DNA of 64,000 nt from Marinobacter sp. F4218 (GCF_019443085.1 NZ_JAHZIL010000003.1:1178001-1242000), one strand, 5' to 3'; counted from the first letter of the stretch, positions 44,008-54,267 are shown. Notes: generated by a model from the sequence alone, not told the origin. Translations and numbers: made by a program.

Positions 44008-45647
44008 CCCGCCTACAACGCCTGTTCCGAATTGCCTGGGTATTCTGCCGTTACCGGCTGGACACGTTTTTGCCCCTGGCGGAACTGCCTGCGCCTCTCA
44101 AGGTGTTCTTCCTGCTGGCCCCCTGGCACCTGTTCCCGAAACCCAAGCTGAGCCGGGGGGATCGGCTGAGGCTGGCCCTGGAAGAGCTGGGGCCGGTATT
44201 CGTCAAGTTTGGCCAGATCCTGTCGACCCGTCGCGACCTGTTACCGGACGATATGGCCGAGTCCCTGAAAAACCTCCAGGACCGGGTACCGCCCTTTTCC
44301 AGCCATCTGGCCCGGGAGATCATTGAATCTTCCCTGGGCGCGCCGGTGGCCGAGTTGTTCAAGGAGTTCACACCGGACCCCATGGCCTCGGCATCGGTTG
44401 CCCAGGTGCATGCGGCCACCCTGCGCAACGGTCAGCAGGTGGTGGTAAAAGTGTTGCGCCCCGGGATCGAACGGGTCATCCGGCAGGATCTTTCGCTGAT
44501 GTACCTGATGGCAGGACTGCTGGAAAGGTACTGGTCCGAGGGCAAGCGCCTGCACCCGGTCGAGGTGGTGGCAGACTACGACTCCACCATCCACGACGAG
44601 CTGGACCTGCAGCGGGAGGCCGCCAACGCCAGTCAGCTGCGCCGCAATTTCGAGAACTCGTCACTGATCTACATCCCCTTTATCGATTGGGACTACACCC
44701 GCAAGTCGGTACTGGTCATGGAGCGCATTCACGGCATTCCCATTGCCGATGTACCCGCCCTGCAGGCCGCCGGCGTCAATATGAAGGTGCTGGCCGAAAA
44801 GGGGGTGGAGATCTTCTTCACCCAGGTGTTCCGGGACAGCTTTTTCCACGCCGACATGCATCCGGGCAATATTTTTGTCGATGTCTCCAACCCGGCCGAT
44901 CCGAAGTACATTGCCATCGATTTCGGTATCGTCGGCACCCTGGCCCCGGACGACCAGAGCTATCTGGCCCGCAACCTGCTGGCGTTCTTCCGCCGGGATT
45001 ACCGGCAGGTCGCCCAGCTGCACATTCAGTCAGGCTGGGTCCCGCCGGATACCCGGGTGAACGAATTCGAGGCTGCAATCCGTACCGTCTGTGAGCCCAT
45101 CTTCGAGAAACCGCTGAAGGACATCTCCTTCGGCCACTTCCTATTACGCCTGTTTCAGACCGCCCGCCGTTTCAACATGGAGGTGCAGCCGCAACTGGTA
45201 CTGCTGCAGAAAACCCTGCTGAACGTCGAAGGCCTCGGGCGCCAGCTGTACCCGGAGCTGGACCTTTGGAGCACAGCCCAGCCATTCCTGGAAAGCTGGA
45301 TGCGCAGACGCATTGGCCCTTCGGGCCTGTTAAAATCGCTGCAGACCCACCTGCCCTCCTGGCTGGAGCAATCGCCCGAAATGCCGCAGCTGGTGCATGA
45401 CGCACTCATGCAACTGCGCGAGGCCGGTCCCACCGAGCAACAGAATCAGGCTACACTGGAGCTGCTGCGGGAACAGCAGGTTCGCTCGGATCGTCGCTGG
45501 CGGCGTGGGCTGGTGGTCATCATTCTGGTTGCGGCAGCCGTTATCGGCACCCGACCCGAGGCCCAGGCCTGGCTCGAAAACGTGCCCGCCTGGAGCTGGG
45601 CACTGCTGGCTGCAGCCGGCGGTCTGGTGCTGCGCGGCAGCCGGTAA
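44004..45647 (+). CDS. ubiB: Ubiquinone biosynthesis kinase-like protein UbiB
   Basis: UbiB is an atypical ATPase of the ADCK/Coq8 family needed for ubiquinone synthesis. The 547-residue protein has the KxGQ-type motif ([19 protein letters not shown]), the Ala-rich loop [13 protein letters not shown], the ATP Lys in VVVKVLRPG, and the catalytic [10 protein letters not shown] segment with the later IDFGIVG metal site. Two C-terminal membrane helices ([14 protein letters not shown] and [14 protein letters not shown]) anchor it in the inner membrane. It overlaps ubiJ by four bases. Confidence 0.97.
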   Translation: MTRLQRLFRIAWVFCRYRLDTFLPLAELPAPLKVFFLLAPWHLFPKPKLSRGDRLRLALEELGPVFVKFGQILSTRRDLLPDDMAESLKNLQDRVPPFSSHLAREIIESSLGAPVAELFKEFTPDPMASASVAQVHAATLRNGQQVVVKVLRPGIERVIRQDLSLMYLMAGLLERYWSEGKRLHPVEVVADYDSTIHDELDLQREAANASQLRRNFENSSLIYIPFIDWDYTRKSVLVMERIHGIPIADVPALQAAGVNMKVLAEKGVEIFFTQVFRDSFFHADMHPGNIFVDVSNPADPKYIAIDFGIVGTLAPDDQSYLARNLLAFFRRDYRQVAQLHIQSGWVPPDTRVNEFEAAIRTVCEPIFEKPLKDISFGHFLLRLFQTARRFNMEVQPQLVLLQKTLLNVEGLGRQLYPELDLWSTAQPFLESWMRRRIGPSGLLKSLQTHLPSWLEQSPEMPQLVHDALMQLREAGPTEQQNQATLELLREQQVRSDRRWRRGLVVIILVAAAVIGTRPEAQAWLENVPAWSWALLAAAGGLVLRGSR

Positions 45648-45674
45648 CCGATTACGAATTCAGGATTCACAGAA

Positions 45675-46109
45675 ATGAAAGACTCATCCGATAACGTCGA
45701 CAACCCTGACTGGCTGGACGCCATCCGCTGGACCGCCGACGGTCTGGTTCCCGCCATTGCCCAGGATGCCGCTACCGGTGACATCCTGATGATGGCCTGG
45801 ATGAACCGGGAGTCGCTGCGCCTGACGGCCGAAGAGGGCCACGCAGTGTATTGGTCCCGCTCCCGAGGCACACTCTGGCGTAAAGGTGAAACCTCCGGAC
45901 ACCAACAGGTGGTGAAAGACATCCGCCTGGATTGCGACGAAGATGTGATCCTGCTGAAGGTTGAGCAGAAAGGTGGCATCGCCTGCCACACCGGCCGGCG
46001 CAGCTGCTTCTACCGGACCCTGAAAGACGGTCAGTGGGCCAGCGTGGAACCGGTCCTCAAGGACCCCGATGCCATCTATGGCGAACTGAGGAGTACCCAA
46101 GGTGAGTGA
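45675..46109 (+). CDS. hisI: Phosphoribosyl-AMP cyclohydrolase HisI
   Basis: HisI opens the adenine ring of PR-AMP in histidine synthesis. The 144-residue enzyme has [16 protein letters not shown], the [17 protein letters not shown] motif, [13 protein letters not shown] and the zinc ligands in [13 protein letters not shown]. Here HisI and HisE are separate genes, not fused as in enterics. The end overlaps the hisE start by eight bases, and it follows ubiB by 27 bases. Confidence 0.97.
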   Translation: MKDSSDNVDNPDWLDAIRWTADGLVPAIAQDAATGDILMMAWMNRESLRLTAEEGHAVYWSRSRGTLWRKGETSGHQQVVKDIRLDCDEDVILLKVEQKGGIACHTGRRSCFYRTLKDGQWASVEPVLKDPDAIYGELRSTQGE

Positions 46110-46431
46110 CGTACTGAACCAGCTGGCACAGGTACTGGAAGAGCGCAAACAGGCCGATCCGGACAGCTCCTATGTTGCCAGCCTGCATGCCAAAGGTCTG
46201 AACAAGATTCTCGAGAAGGTCGGCGAGGAGTGCACCGAAACCCTGCTGGCCGCCAAGGATGCGGAACACTCGGGCGACACCCGGGATGTGATTTACGAGA
46301 CCGCCGACCTCTGGTTTCACAGCATGGTCATGTTATCCCGACTGGGCCTTGGCCCGGGCGAAGTGATTGATGAGCTGGCGCGTCGATTTGACCTGTCCGG
46401 ACTGGAAGAAAAAGCTTCGCGGAACAAATAG
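46102..46431 (+). CDS. hisE: Phosphoribosyl-ATP pyrophosphatase HisE
   Basis: HisE removes pyrophosphate from PR-ATP. The 109-residue MazG-like protein has [19 protein letters not shown] with the metal-binding E-x-x-E/D cluster and [16 protein letters not shown]. The start is a GTG at 46102 within hisI. The genetic pairing with hisI makes a two-step unit of histidine synthesis. Confidence 0.95.
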   Translation: MSDVLNQLAQVLEERKQADPDSSYVASLHAKGLNKILEKVGEECTETLLAAKDAEHSGDTRDVIYETADLWFHSMVMLSRLGLGPGEVIDELARRFDLSGLEEKASRNK

Positions 46432-46521
46432 CCGGCACCTACCCCGTTGGAGGATTACCGCCCGGCCCGTTGGTTAACGTACACTACAACAAAGCAACAA
46501 CATTAAAACGAGGATCCCGTG

Positions 46522-46758
46522 ATGGGTATAAGTATCTGGCAACTCCTAATCGTACTCGGCATTGTGATTCTGTTATTCGGAACCAAGAAACTGCGCAACA
46601 TCGGCAGCGATCTGGGCGGCGCCATTCGTGGCTTCAAGAAGTCCATGAGCGATGAAGACAGCAAGGCCGCCGATCAGGAGTCTCTGCAGGAAAAAAACGA
46701 CGCGCAGAGCCAACAGGCCGAAACCGAAGAAAAGCCACGGGACAAGTCCCACAGCTGA
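46522..46758 (+). CDS. tatA: Sec-independent translocase subunit TatA
   Basis: TatA forms the pore of the twin-arginine export system. The 78-residue protein has an N-terminal membrane helix ([20 protein letters not shown]), the amphipathic helix [15 protein letters not shown] and a charged tail. I chose the ATG at 46522 with GAGG eight bases upstream; a GTG directly before it is possible. It starts the tatABC set, which would be needed to export folded proteins. None of the quinoproteins here has an evident twin-arginine leader. Confidence 0.95.
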   Translation: MGISIWQLLIVLGIVILLFGTKKLRNIGSDLGGAIRGFKKSMSDEDSKAADQESLQEKNDAQSQQAETEEKPRDKSHS

Positions 46759-46769
46759 GAGCTGGCTGA

Positions 46770-47249
46770 ATGTTCGATATTGGCTTTCTTGAGCTGCTGA
46801 TCTGCGGCGTCATTGCATTGCTGGTGCTCGGCCCCGAGCGCCTCCCTACTGCCGCCCGCGCTGCCGGGCGTTGGATTGGTGGTGCCCGGCGCATGGTGGG
46901 CCAGTTCACGTCGGAACTGGACCGCCAGCTCAAGGCCGAAGAGCTCCGGGAAGAACTGCGCAAGGCCGGCGACGTCGGGCTTGATGACGTCCAGAAGACC
47001 GTGCGCGGGGCGCTGGATGAAGCCAAGCGCTATGAGCACATGATCCTGCCCGACAGCGCCGACCGCCGTTCACGCCCCGCGCCCGCAACCCGCCGTGTCG
47101 CGGGCCAGGACACCGGCGACTCAACGAACAGCAGCCCTGATGCACCCCCGGAGCCCGCTGACCCGGCGCCCGAATCAACGAACAGCACCGAGTCCGCAGG
47201 CAAGGGACAGCCCGGCTCAGAGCAAGGCCCGTCGGATAACCGTTCATGA
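46770..47249 (+). CDS. tatB: Sec-independent translocase subunit TatB
   Basis: TatB recognises twin-arginine leaders together with TatC. The 159-residue protein begins MFDIGFLELLICGVIALLVL with GPERLP following the membrane helix, then an amphipathic helix and a low-complexity tail rich in Pro, Ser, Asp and Gly. It lies 11 bases after tatA and overlaps tatC by four bases. Confidence 0.95.
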   Translation: MFDIGFLELLICGVIALLVLGPERLPTAARAAGRWIGGARRMVGQFTSELDRQLKAEELREELRKAGDVGLDDVQKTVRGALDEAKRYEHMILPDSADRRSRPAPATRRVAGQDTGDSTNSSPDAPPEPADPAPESTNSTESAGKGQPGSEQGPSDNRS

Positions 47250-48031
47250 CTTCAAAGCCAGACGGCAACCACATTCCCCCGGATCAGCAGGAAATGCCCC
47301 TGATTGAGCATTTGCTGGAACTGCGCAACCGTCTGTTGAAGATGGTTCTGGCCGTAGTCATCTGCTTCGCCGCCATCTATCCGTTTGCCAATGAGCTGTA
47401 CCTGTGGCTGTCCGAGCCAATCCGTTCACTGCTGCCGGTCGGACAGACCATGATCGCCACCGACGTCACGTCGCCCTTCTTTGCGCCCCTGAAGCTGGCC
47501 CTCGTACTCTCCGTGTTCGTGGCCATACCGGTGATCCTGTACCAGCTCTGGAGCTTTGTCGCACCCGGCCTCTATACCCATGAAAAACGGCTGGCGTTTC
47601 CCCTGCTGTTCACCTCGGTCCTGCTGTTCTACGCCGGTGCCGCCTTTGCCTACTACGTGGTCTTCCCGCTGGTGTTTGGCTTCTTCACCGCCATCGGGCC
47701 GGAAGGCATCGTGGAGCTGCCGGACATCAGCAGCTACCTGAATTTCGTGCTGAAAATGTTCTTTGCCTTTGGCGTGGCCTTCGAGATTCCCATTGCCACG
47801 GTGCTGCTGATCCTTACCGGTGCCACCACCCCGCAGGATCTGGCAGCCAAACGCCCCTATGTGGTGGTCGCCTGCTTCATCATTGGCATGCTGCTGACAC
47901 CTCCGGACATCATTTCCCAGACACTGCTGGCCGTGCCCATGTGGATCCTGTTTGAGTTCGGGATCATCTTCGGGCGCCTCGCCAAGCGGGAAACCGCCGA
48001 ACCGGACGCCGACGAGTCTGCCGGCGAATGA
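47246..48031 (+). CDS. tatC: Sec-independent translocase subunit TatC
   Basis: TatC is the six-helix receptor of the twin-arginine system. The 261-residue protein has the family opening MPLIEHLLELRNRLLK, ALVLSVFVAIPVILYQLW, FVAPGLYTHEK, and GVAFEIPIATVLLI. The start overlaps the tatB stop and the end overlaps rsmE, as part of one coupled operon. Confidence 0.97.
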   Translation: MTSKPDGNHIPPDQQEMPLIEHLLELRNRLLKMVLAVVICFAAIYPFANELYLWLSEPIRSLLPVGQTMIATDVTSPFFAPLKLALVLSVFVAIPVILYQLWSFVAPGLYTHEKRLAFPLLFTSVLLFYAGAAFAYYVVFPLVFGFFTAIGPEGIVELPDISSYLNFVLKMFFAFGVAFEIPIATVLLILTGATTPQDLAAKRPYVVVACFIIGMLLTPPDIISQTLLAVPMWILFEFGIIFGRLAKRETAEPDADESAGE

Positions 48032-48747
48032 ATCTGGCGCTCCTGTTCGAGGAAGACTTTATCGGTGGCGACCGGGTGCGACTGACCGGTCGACGCCTGG
48101 CCCACCTCCACTCGGTGATCCGGGTCAGCACTGGCGATCGCATCCCCGTCGGCCGCGTCGACGGCGATATAGGCACCGCTGAGGTACTGCACCTGACCGA
48201 TACCGAAGCCGAATTGCGCGTGTCGTTCCACCTGCCACCACCTGCCGCTCTGCCACTGACCCTGATACTCGCGATGCCCCGGCCCAAGATGCTCCGCCGG
48301 GTACTGCAAACCTGCGCGACGCTGGGTGTCAAGGACATCTGGCTGATCAACAGCTACAAGGTCGAGAAGAGCTTCTGGCAAACGCCTTGGCTGTCTGAGG
48401 AAAGTCTGCGGGAAAACCTGACCCTGGGGTTGGAACAGGCCCGGGACACGGTGATGCCGAGGGTCCATATCCGCAAGCTGTTCAAGCCGTTTGTGGAAGA
48501 TGAGCTGCCGGCCCTGCTGGCGGGCAAGCGAGCCCTGGTGGCCCACCCCGGTACCGACACCCCCTGCCCCACGCACCTGAACCAACCCACTGCCCTGTGT
48601 ATCGGACCCGAGGGAGGGTTTACCCCGTATGAGGTTGGCAAGCTTGAAGAAGCCGGCTGCGGCGCCGTGCACCTGGGGGCACGTATCCTGCGAGTGGAGA
48701 CGGCCGTCCCGGTTCTGGTCAGCCGTCTCTTTGACGCCTGCCTCTGA
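48028..48747 (+). CDS. rsmE: 16S rRNA m3U1498 methyltransferase RsmE
   Basis: RsmE methylates U1498 of 16S rRNA. The 239-residue SPOUT-fold enzyme has an N-terminal PUA-like part (GRRLAHLHSVIRVSTGDRI) and the C-terminal knot signature CIGPEGGFTPYEVGKLEEAG then LGARILRVETAVPVLVSRL. The start overlaps tatC by four bases. It ends two bases before the convergent DUF808 gene. Confidence 0.93.
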   Translation: MNLALLFEEDFIGGDRVRLTGRRLAHLHSVIRVSTGDRIPVGRVDGDIGTAEVLHLTDTEAELRVSFHLPPPAALPLTLILAMPRPKMLRRVLQTCATLGVKDIWLINSYKVEKSFWQTPWLSEESLRENLTLGLEQARDTVMPRVHIRKLFKPFVEDELPALLAGKRALVAHPGTDTPCPTHLNQPTALCIGPEGGFTPYEVGKLEEAGCGAVHLGARILRVETAVPVLVSRLFDACL

Positions 48748-48748
48748 G

Positions 48749-49669
48749 TCAGGCCGAGCGCGCCGCCCAGAGCTTCTGCAAGGGTGTGATGACCGCGACC
48801 AGGACAGCTCCAGCCACCACGCCAAACAATCCGTTCGCCAGGGTCGGGATAAGCGCCTCGGCGAGGCCAACACCACCGAAGCCCTCGGCAAAGTGATGAA
48901 TGGCATCATAGATCGGGGGCAGGCCGTGGGTAAGAATGCCACCGCCAACCAGGAACATGGCGATGGTGCCGAGAATTGACAGGGTTTTCATCATGTAGGG
49001 CGCGAGCCAGAGTATCCCCCGCCCGATCTTCTGTGACACCTCGCTGTCCCTCTGGCTCAGGTACAGGCCACCGTCGTCCAGTTTTACAATGCCGGCAACG
49101 AGGCCATAAACACCCACGGTAATCATGATCGCCACCACGGTGAGCACCAGGAACTGCATTCCAATGCTCTGGTCGGTCACGGTGCCCAGGGTAATGGCGA
49201 TGATCTCCGCCGACAGGATAAAGTCGGTCCGAATGGCGCCCTTGATCTTTTCCTTCTCCAGCGCCTTCATATCGACGTCGGGATTCTTCAGAGCCTCGTG
49301 CAGTTCGCTCTTGTGGGCCTCATCCTCCTGCCGGTGCAGGAACTTGTGAACCAGCTTCTCAAAGCCCTCGAAACACAGAAAGGCACCGCCCAGCATGAGC
49401 AGCGGGGTGACCAGCCAGGGCACGAAGAAACTGATGGCCAGGGCAGCCGGAACCAGAATCGCCTTGTTCAGCAGTGACCCCTTGGCCACCGCCCACACCA
49501 CCGGAAGTTCCCGGGCAGGCTTTACCCCGGTGACCTGCTGGGCGTTGAGGGCAAGATCGTCTCCCAGTACGCCTGCGGTTTTCTTGGTGGCGGTTTTCGT
49601 CATCAGCGAGACATCGTCGAGAATGGTGGCGATGTCATCGATGAGGGCGAGCAGGCTACTTCCAGCCAT
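48749..49669 (-). CDS. DUF808-family inner-membrane protein
   Basis: This 306-residue protein begins MAGSSLLALIDDIATILDDV, the family hallmark, and has about five to seven hydrophobic segments, including a glycine-rich LLMLGGAFLCFEGFEKLVHK. The function is unknown. GGAAACC lies upstream of the ATG. It stands alone between rsmE (convergent) and the ubiI-like gene. Confidence 0.88.
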   Translation of the reverse strand: MAGSSLLALIDDIATILDDVSLMTKTATKKTAGVLGDDLALNAQQVTGVKPARELPVVWAVAKGSLLNKAILVPAALAISFFVPWLVTPLLMLGGAFLCFEGFEKLVHKFLHRQEDEAHKSELHEALKNPDVDMKALEKEKIKGAIRTDFILSAEIIAITLGTVTDQSIGMQFLVLTVVAIMITVGVYGLVAGIVKLDDGGLYLSQRDSEVSQKIGRGILWLAPYMMKTLSILGTIAMFLVGGGILTHGLPPIYDAIHHFAEGFGGVGLAEALIPTLANGLFGVVAGAVLVAVITPLQKLWAARSA

Positions 49670-49708
49670 GGTCTGGTTTCCTTAATGTGTGAATGGGAGC
49701 ATCGGCCT

Positions 49709-50932
49709 TCAGCGGTTCAGACCCATGGCTTCAGCGGCAAGCCGATGCTTGACCGGGCCGAGGCCATCGAGCCATCTCATGCCGGTATTTCTCAACCATC
49801 GCAGCGGCAATTCATCCCGCGCGAACAGCTGTTTGAACCCCTCCATTGCCGCCATCATGGCCAGATTCTCGGCCTTTCGGCGGCGCTGGTAACGGGCCAG
49901 AACCAGCGGCTCGGCCGGGCTCAGGCCTGCGCCTCGGGCCCGGGACAGTTCATCCAGTAAGGCCCGGACATCCCCATAACCGAGGTTCGCGCCCTGGCCC
50001 GCCAACGGGTGTATCGTGTGTGCCGCGTCCCCCACCAGCGCAAAACCGCGCGCAACATAGTCCTTGGCATGGCGCTGGCGCAGCGGGAAGGCAAAGCGGC
50101 GGGAGACGGACACCACGGCGCCCATTTCCCGTTCGATGGCCGCCTCCAGTTCGGCGACAAATCGGGCTTCATCCAGCGCCATCAGGCGCCTGGCCTCTTC
50201 AGTGTCCTGGGACCAGACAATGGAACAGAAATGCTCGTCGCCCGATTCCGAGAGCAGCGGAAGAAACGCCAGTGGGCCAGTCAGTGAAAACCGCTGCCAG
50301 GCCGTAAATCGGTGACTCTGGGCAGTCTGTACGGTGCAGACAATCGCCTGCTGATCGTAATCCCATTCCCGGGTCGGCAGGCCCACCCACTGACGCAGGC
50401 GCGAGTTCGCACCATCGGCGGCCACGACCAGTCGGGCACCCAGGCTGTGGCCATCCGCCAGTTCAATGCCTTGTTGGTCGCCATCCTGCCACCAGCCCGT
50501 CACTTTGACTCCGTCAATCAGCTCGACCTCACTGACTTCCAGCGCCTCAAACAGGGCCCGGACTATTGCACGGTTTTCCACGATCGTACCTAAGGCCCCT
50601 GCCTGCAGCTCGGCGGCGTCAAAGTGAATGCGACCGGTGCCATCCCCATCCCAGACGGTCATTTTCTGGTAGGGGCAATGGCGGCCGGCAACCACCTCCT
50701 GCCAGACGCCCAGCTCCTGCAGCAACTGCTGGCTGGCGACGGAGATGGCACTGACCCGTGGTTCAAAATCCGCCACTCCGTCGGCCGGGGGCATTCGACT
50801 GACCAGTGGCGCACGATCACTGCCCTCAACCAGACCGACCCGCCAGCCCTGCCGGGACAGCCCCAGAGCAAGGGCGGCCCCGATCATGCCACCGCCTACC
50901 ACCAGAACATCGAACGTCCCGATCTTACTCAT
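49709..50932 (-). CDS. FAD-dependent ubiquinone-biosynthesis hydroxylase, UbiI/VisC-like
   Basis: The 407-residue flavoprotein hydroxylates the quinone ring, probably at C5. It starts MSKIGTFDVLVVGGGMIGAA with the Rossmann motif, and has LVVAADGANSRLR (family DG motif) and FALVGDAAHTIHPLAGQGANLGYGD for FAD ribityl binding. It is the UbiH/UbiI/UbiF family; its arrangement after ubiH, overlapping by eight bases, makes UbiI/VisC the likeliest identity. The frame is open upstream to 51061, but the family start is at 50932. Confidence 0.87.
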   Translation of the reverse strand: MSKIGTFDVLVVGGGMIGAALALGLSRQGWRVGLVEGSDRAPLVSRMPPADGVADFEPRVSAISVASQQLLQELGVWQEVVAGRHCPYQKMTVWDGDGTGRIHFDAAELQAGALGTIVENRAIVRALFEALEVSEVELIDGVKVTGWWQDGDQQGIELADGHSLGARLVVAADGANSRLRQWVGLPTREWDYDQQAIVCTVQTAQSHRFTAWQRFSLTGPLAFLPLLSESGDEHFCSIVWSQDTEEARRLMALDEARFVAELEAAIEREMGAVVSVSRRFAFPLRQRHAKDYVARGFALVGDAAHTIHPLAGQGANLGYGDVRALLDELSRARGAGLSPAEPLVLARYQRRRKAENLAMMAAMEGFKQLFARDELPLRWLRNTGMRWLDGLGPVKHRLAAEAMGLNR

Positions 50933-52205
50933 GCCCTGCCGGCTCCCTGCGTGCAACCCCTGGCTTGCTGATGACCGCCCGGCGCCCGCCAAGGCCCATG
51001 GCTTTGCGGGCAAACCAGCGTTTTGCCCCGGGCAGCAAATCCAGCCCGACCAGTCCGGCATCGCGGGCCGCCGCTACGGGTGCCGGAGCATCGCCGAATA
51101 TGCGGATCAGGGAGTCGGAGAACTGCACGGTCTGCTGCCAGTCCTGGCGATGCAGACGTTGATAACGGCCCAGAACCTGAAGATCACCCAGCGACTGCCC
51201 CTGCTCGACCGCCTGCCGGAGCTGTTCCACCAGAGTCATCAGCCCCCGCAGTGCCAGGTTGAAACCCTGGCCAGCCACCGGGTGCAGGGCATGGGCAGCG
51301 TTGCCGACCAATGCCACGCCCGGCCGAACGGCCTCATCCACGGTGGTCAGTTTCAGCGGGTAGTGACTGCATTCGCCAATACGCGTGAAGCGACCGAGCC
51401 GCCAGCCAAACCGCTCCTGCAGACGCTGGCACTTCTGTGGGTCGGATAACGCAAGCACCTCGTCGAGGGCCTCGTCGGTCAAGGTCCAGACCAGCGCCGA
51501 TTGATGACCGGCCCGGGTTGTCGTGCCGTGGGGAAGAAGGGCCATGGGGCCGGCGTCAGTGAACCGTTCAAACGCTGTGAATCGGTGGCTCTCGCCGGTC
51601 GAGACATTCGCGATCAGCGCGTTCTGACCGTAGCTGTGGTTGCGGGTCTGGAATCCGAGTGCCTCCCGCAGTCCGGACCGGCCACCGTCAGCAACAACCA
51701 GACACTGGGCGCTCAGGCTCCAGGTTTCGGTTCCGCGTTTCAGGGCGACGCGGACGCCTTCGGTCTCGGGGGTCATATCGACGACCTCCGCCGGCGCCTG
51801 CCACTGCACCCCGGTTTCCAGCAGTTCCCGCATCAGGCAGAGACCCATCCAGCGGTTGTCTGCCACGTAACCAAGGGCCTCTTGACCATGGTCCCCGGCG
51901 TTCAGACGAGTGGCGCCGAAATGCCCCCGATCCGATACGTGAATCTGGCGGATCGGCGTGGCGTGTTCCGACAATCTTGGCCACAACCCCAGCTCCTCAA
52001 AAATCAGCCGCGAGCCCCAGGCCAGCGCGGTCGAGCGGGCGTCATAACTGGGCTGGTAGTGTTCCGGGAGGGCATCCGCCGACAGGGGGAAGGTCTCGAC
52101 CACCGTGACCCGCAGGGAAGGCACCACGCGGGCGAGGGCCAGCGCCAGCGTGGCTCCTGCCAGGCCGCCACCGGCAATGATCAGATCGGTATCGAAGCGG
52201 TTCAC
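50925..52205 (-). CDS. ubiH: 2-octaprenyl-6-methoxyphenol hydroxylase UbiH
   Basis: The 426-residue FAD monooxygenase catalyses the C1 hydroxylation in ubiquinone synthesis. It has the N-terminal GGGLAGATLALALARVVPS, LVVADGGRSGLREALGF, and ALVGNAAHALHPVAGQGFNLALRG. It is closely related to the downstream UbiI-like enzyme, with which it overlaps. It lies four bases after pepP, the same order (pepP-ubiH-ubiI) as in E. coli. Confidence 0.92.
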   Translation of the reverse strand: MNRFDTDLIIAGGGLAGATLALALARVVPSLRVTVVETFPLSADALPEHYQPSYDARSTALAWGSRLIFEELGLWPRLSEHATPIRQIHVSDRGHFGATRLNAGDHGQEALGYVADNRWMGLCLMRELLETGVQWQAPAEVVDMTPETEGVRVALKRGTETWSLSAQCLVVADGGRSGLREALGFQTRNHSYGQNALIANVSTGESHRFTAFERFTDAGPMALLPHGTTTRAGHQSALVWTLTDEALDEVLALSDPQKCQRLQERFGWRLGRFTRIGECSHYPLKLTTVDEAVRPGVALVGNAAHALHPVAGQGFNLALRGLMTLVEQLRQAVEQGQSLGDLQVLGRYQRLHRQDWQQTVQFSDSLIRIFGDAPAPVAAARDAGLVGLDLLPGAKRWFARKAMGLGGRRAVISKPGVARREPAGHE

Positions 52206-52209
52206 GGGG

Positions 52210-53529
52210 TCAGTCCGCCATCAACGCTTCGATGTCTGGGATGGTCTTGGGCACACCATCGGTCAGTACCCGGCACCCCTCTTTGGTCACGACCACATCG
52301 TCCTCGATGCGGATACCGATACCGCGCCACTTTTCATCGACGCTGGTATTGTCGAGGGCAATGTACAGGCCCGGTTCCACGGTCAGCGCCATGCCCGGCT
52401 CCAGCAGGCGCCAAGCATCGCCGACCTTGTAGTCGCCGACGTCATGGACATCCAGGCCCAGCCAGTGGCCGGTCCGGTGCATGAAGAAGGGCTTGTAGGC
52501 TTCGTTGGCGATGGCGTCCTCCACGGTTCCCGACAGCAGGCCGAGATCAATCAGACCCTGTGTAAGCACCCGCAGCGCCGCCTCGTGGGGGTGGTTCCAA
52601 TGGTTGCCCGGCCGCACCGCATCAATGGCCGCGTATTGGGCCGACAGCACAACCTCATAGAGCGCCCGCTGCTCAGGGCTGAATTTGCCGCTCACCGGGA
52701 AGGTCCGGGTGATATCCGACGCGTAACATTCGTATTCGCAGCCGGCGTCGATCAGGACCAGGTCGCCGTCTTTCAACGGCGCACTGTTCTCGATGTAATG
52801 CAGGATGCAGCCATTGGCACCACCACCCACGATCGATGGATAGGCCGTCGACCGGGCACCGTGATCCATGAAGGTGTGGATCAGTTCGGCCTCCAGGTTG
52901 TATTCGCTGCCACCCTTGCGCGCGCGCTTCATGGCCCGACAATGGGCCTCGGCGCTGATCTCGCCCGCCTTCGCCATGACCTTGATCTCGTTGGCACTCT
53001 TGAACAGACGCAGGTCGTGCAGGAAGTGCTCCAGCGAGACAAATTCTCCGGGGGGGTGAGCGCCGGTCCGCACCTTGCTGCGGATGGTCTTGACCCAGCC
53101 CATCACCTTGCTGTCGAACTGCTGATCCTTGCCCAGGGGGTAGTACACCCGACTGCGGCCCTCGATCATGCCGGGCAGGATGTCGTCGATGTCGGAGATC
53201 GGGAAAGCGTCGTCGAGACCGAAGCGTTCAATGGCGCCTTCAGGCCCGACCAGGAAACCGTCCCAGAGTTCTTTTTCAGGATTGCGTTCCTTGCAGAACA
53301 GCACGGATTCGCCGTGTTCGCGGCCCGGAATCAGTGCCAGCACCGCCTCGGGCTCACCAAAACCACTCAGGTACTGAAAATCGCTGTCCTGACGGAACGG
53401 GTGCAGCACGTCACGGTTGCGCACGCGTTCCGGCGCCGCCGGGATAATGGCAATGCTGTCGGGCGCCATGCGCTCCATCAGCTTTCGACGGCGCTCGGCG
53501 AATTCCTTAACGGGTATCATGGACGACAT
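52210..53529 (-). CDS. pepP: Xaa-Pro aminopeptidase PepP
   Basis: PepP releases N-terminal residues before proline in the cytoplasm. The 439-residue enzyme has the pita-bread metallopeptidase fold with dimetal ligands: LVLIDAGCEYECYASDITRT (two Asp), the His in MHRTGHWLGLDVHDVGDY, and Glu in MALTVEPGLYI and later. Length fits. It is followed by ubiH and preceded by the UPF0149 gene, the order found in enterics. Confidence 0.95.
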   Translation of the reverse strand: MSSMIPVKEFAERRRKLMERMAPDSIAIIPAAPERVRNRDVLHPFRQDSDFQYLSGFGEPEAVLALIPGREHGESVLFCKERNPEKELWDGFLVGPEGAIERFGLDDAFPISDIDDILPGMIEGRSRVYYPLGKDQQFDSKVMGWVKTIRSKVRTGAHPPGEFVSLEHFLHDLRLFKSANEIKVMAKAGEISAEAHCRAMKRARKGGSEYNLEAELIHTFMDHGARSTAYPSIVGGGANGCILHYIENSAPLKDGDLVLIDAGCEYECYASDITRTFPVSGKFSPEQRALYEVVLSAQYAAIDAVRPGNHWNHPHEAALRVLTQGLIDLGLLSGTVEDAIANEAYKPFFMHRTGHWLGLDVHDVGDYKVGDAWRLLEPGMALTVEPGLYIALDNTSVDEKWRGIGIRIEDDVVVTKEGCRVLTDGVPKTIPDIEALMAD

Positions 53530-53555
53530 AAACTCTCCCGCAGTGTCGACCTTGC

Positions 53556-54155
53556 TCAGTGCAGGGTCGGGGATTGAGAAGCCGGCTTCTCCGGGGCGTT
53601 AAACTCGGTAAAGACCGCCAGTGCCCCCAGCCGGACGTATTCGGTGATTTCCAGTAACTGCTGCTCGCTCTCGTCATCGGCTTCTTCATCGGCCGAAAGC
53701 TGACTGATTGCCACCAGGTCTTCGATCAGTTCGCGGATCTCATCGGGCGCCTGCCCGAGCGATTCACCGGCCGACAGCGCCATGCCTTCGAGAAAGCCGC
53801 GCACCCAGGCCACCAGGGCCTCCAGACGCTGCTCGATGGCATAGTCATCATCCGGCAATAAAGGATGGAAACTCATGTCGGCCGATTTCAAGAGCGCCAG
53901 GGTCTGTTCATACGCCTTATTCATGAACGGCGCCAGATCGCCGGACTCCTCGGCCGCACTTTCGGGCAATCCCATGTGCTCACAGACCATATCCAGCCAT
54001 TCCGGCTCTTCAATACGGGAGCCGGCGGCCAATCGACCACAAAGAACTCCGTGCAATTCGGAGGGGTGGCTAAACGCCTTGTGGGCAGTAAAAACGTTGG
54101 CCCAGCGCTCGAATTCAGCGGCTCGGGCAGCTCCGGTTGTGTCGGTCTCGGACAT
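53556..54155 (-). CDS. UPF0149/YgfB-family protein
   Basis: This 199-residue protein matches the YgfB family: SPSELHGVLCGRLAAG pattern (HPSELHGVLCGRLAAG), WVRGFLEGMALSAG, and DLVAISQLSADEEADDE. It is helical and soluble. In Pseudomonas aeruginosa YgfB affects beta-lactam resistance through ampDh3; whether that holds here is unknown. The ATG at 54155 is chosen by family start; an extra four codons upstream are open. It sits 26 bases upstream of pepP. Confidence 0.9.
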   Translation of the reverse strand: MSETDTTGAARAAEFERWANVFTAHKAFSHPSELHGVLCGRLAAGSRIEEPEWLDMVCEHMGLPESAAEESGDLAPFMNKAYEQTLALLKSADMSFHPLLPDDDYAIEQRLEALVAWVRGFLEGMALSAGESLGQAPDEIRELIEDLVAISQLSADEEADDESEQQLLEITEYVRLGALAVFTEFNAPEKPASQSPTLH

Positions 54156-54255
54156 GAACCAGGACATTCCTGTGTTATTGAATGGAGCTTCTATCCTAGC
54201 ATTCAGGCGCTTTCAAGACACGACCCGGTTGCTTTTCAGGCAGCAAAACCGGAAA

Positions 54256-54267
54256 ATGTTATAACAT
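54256..54267. promoter_or_regulatory. Zur-box-like operator
   Basis: The 12-base perfect palindrome ATGTTATAACAT lies inside GAAAATGTTATAACATATC. It matches the core of the gammaproteobacterial Zur consensus. It lies 27 bases upstream of the DUF2796 gene start, so transcription would be repressed when zinc is plentiful. Confidence 0.8.
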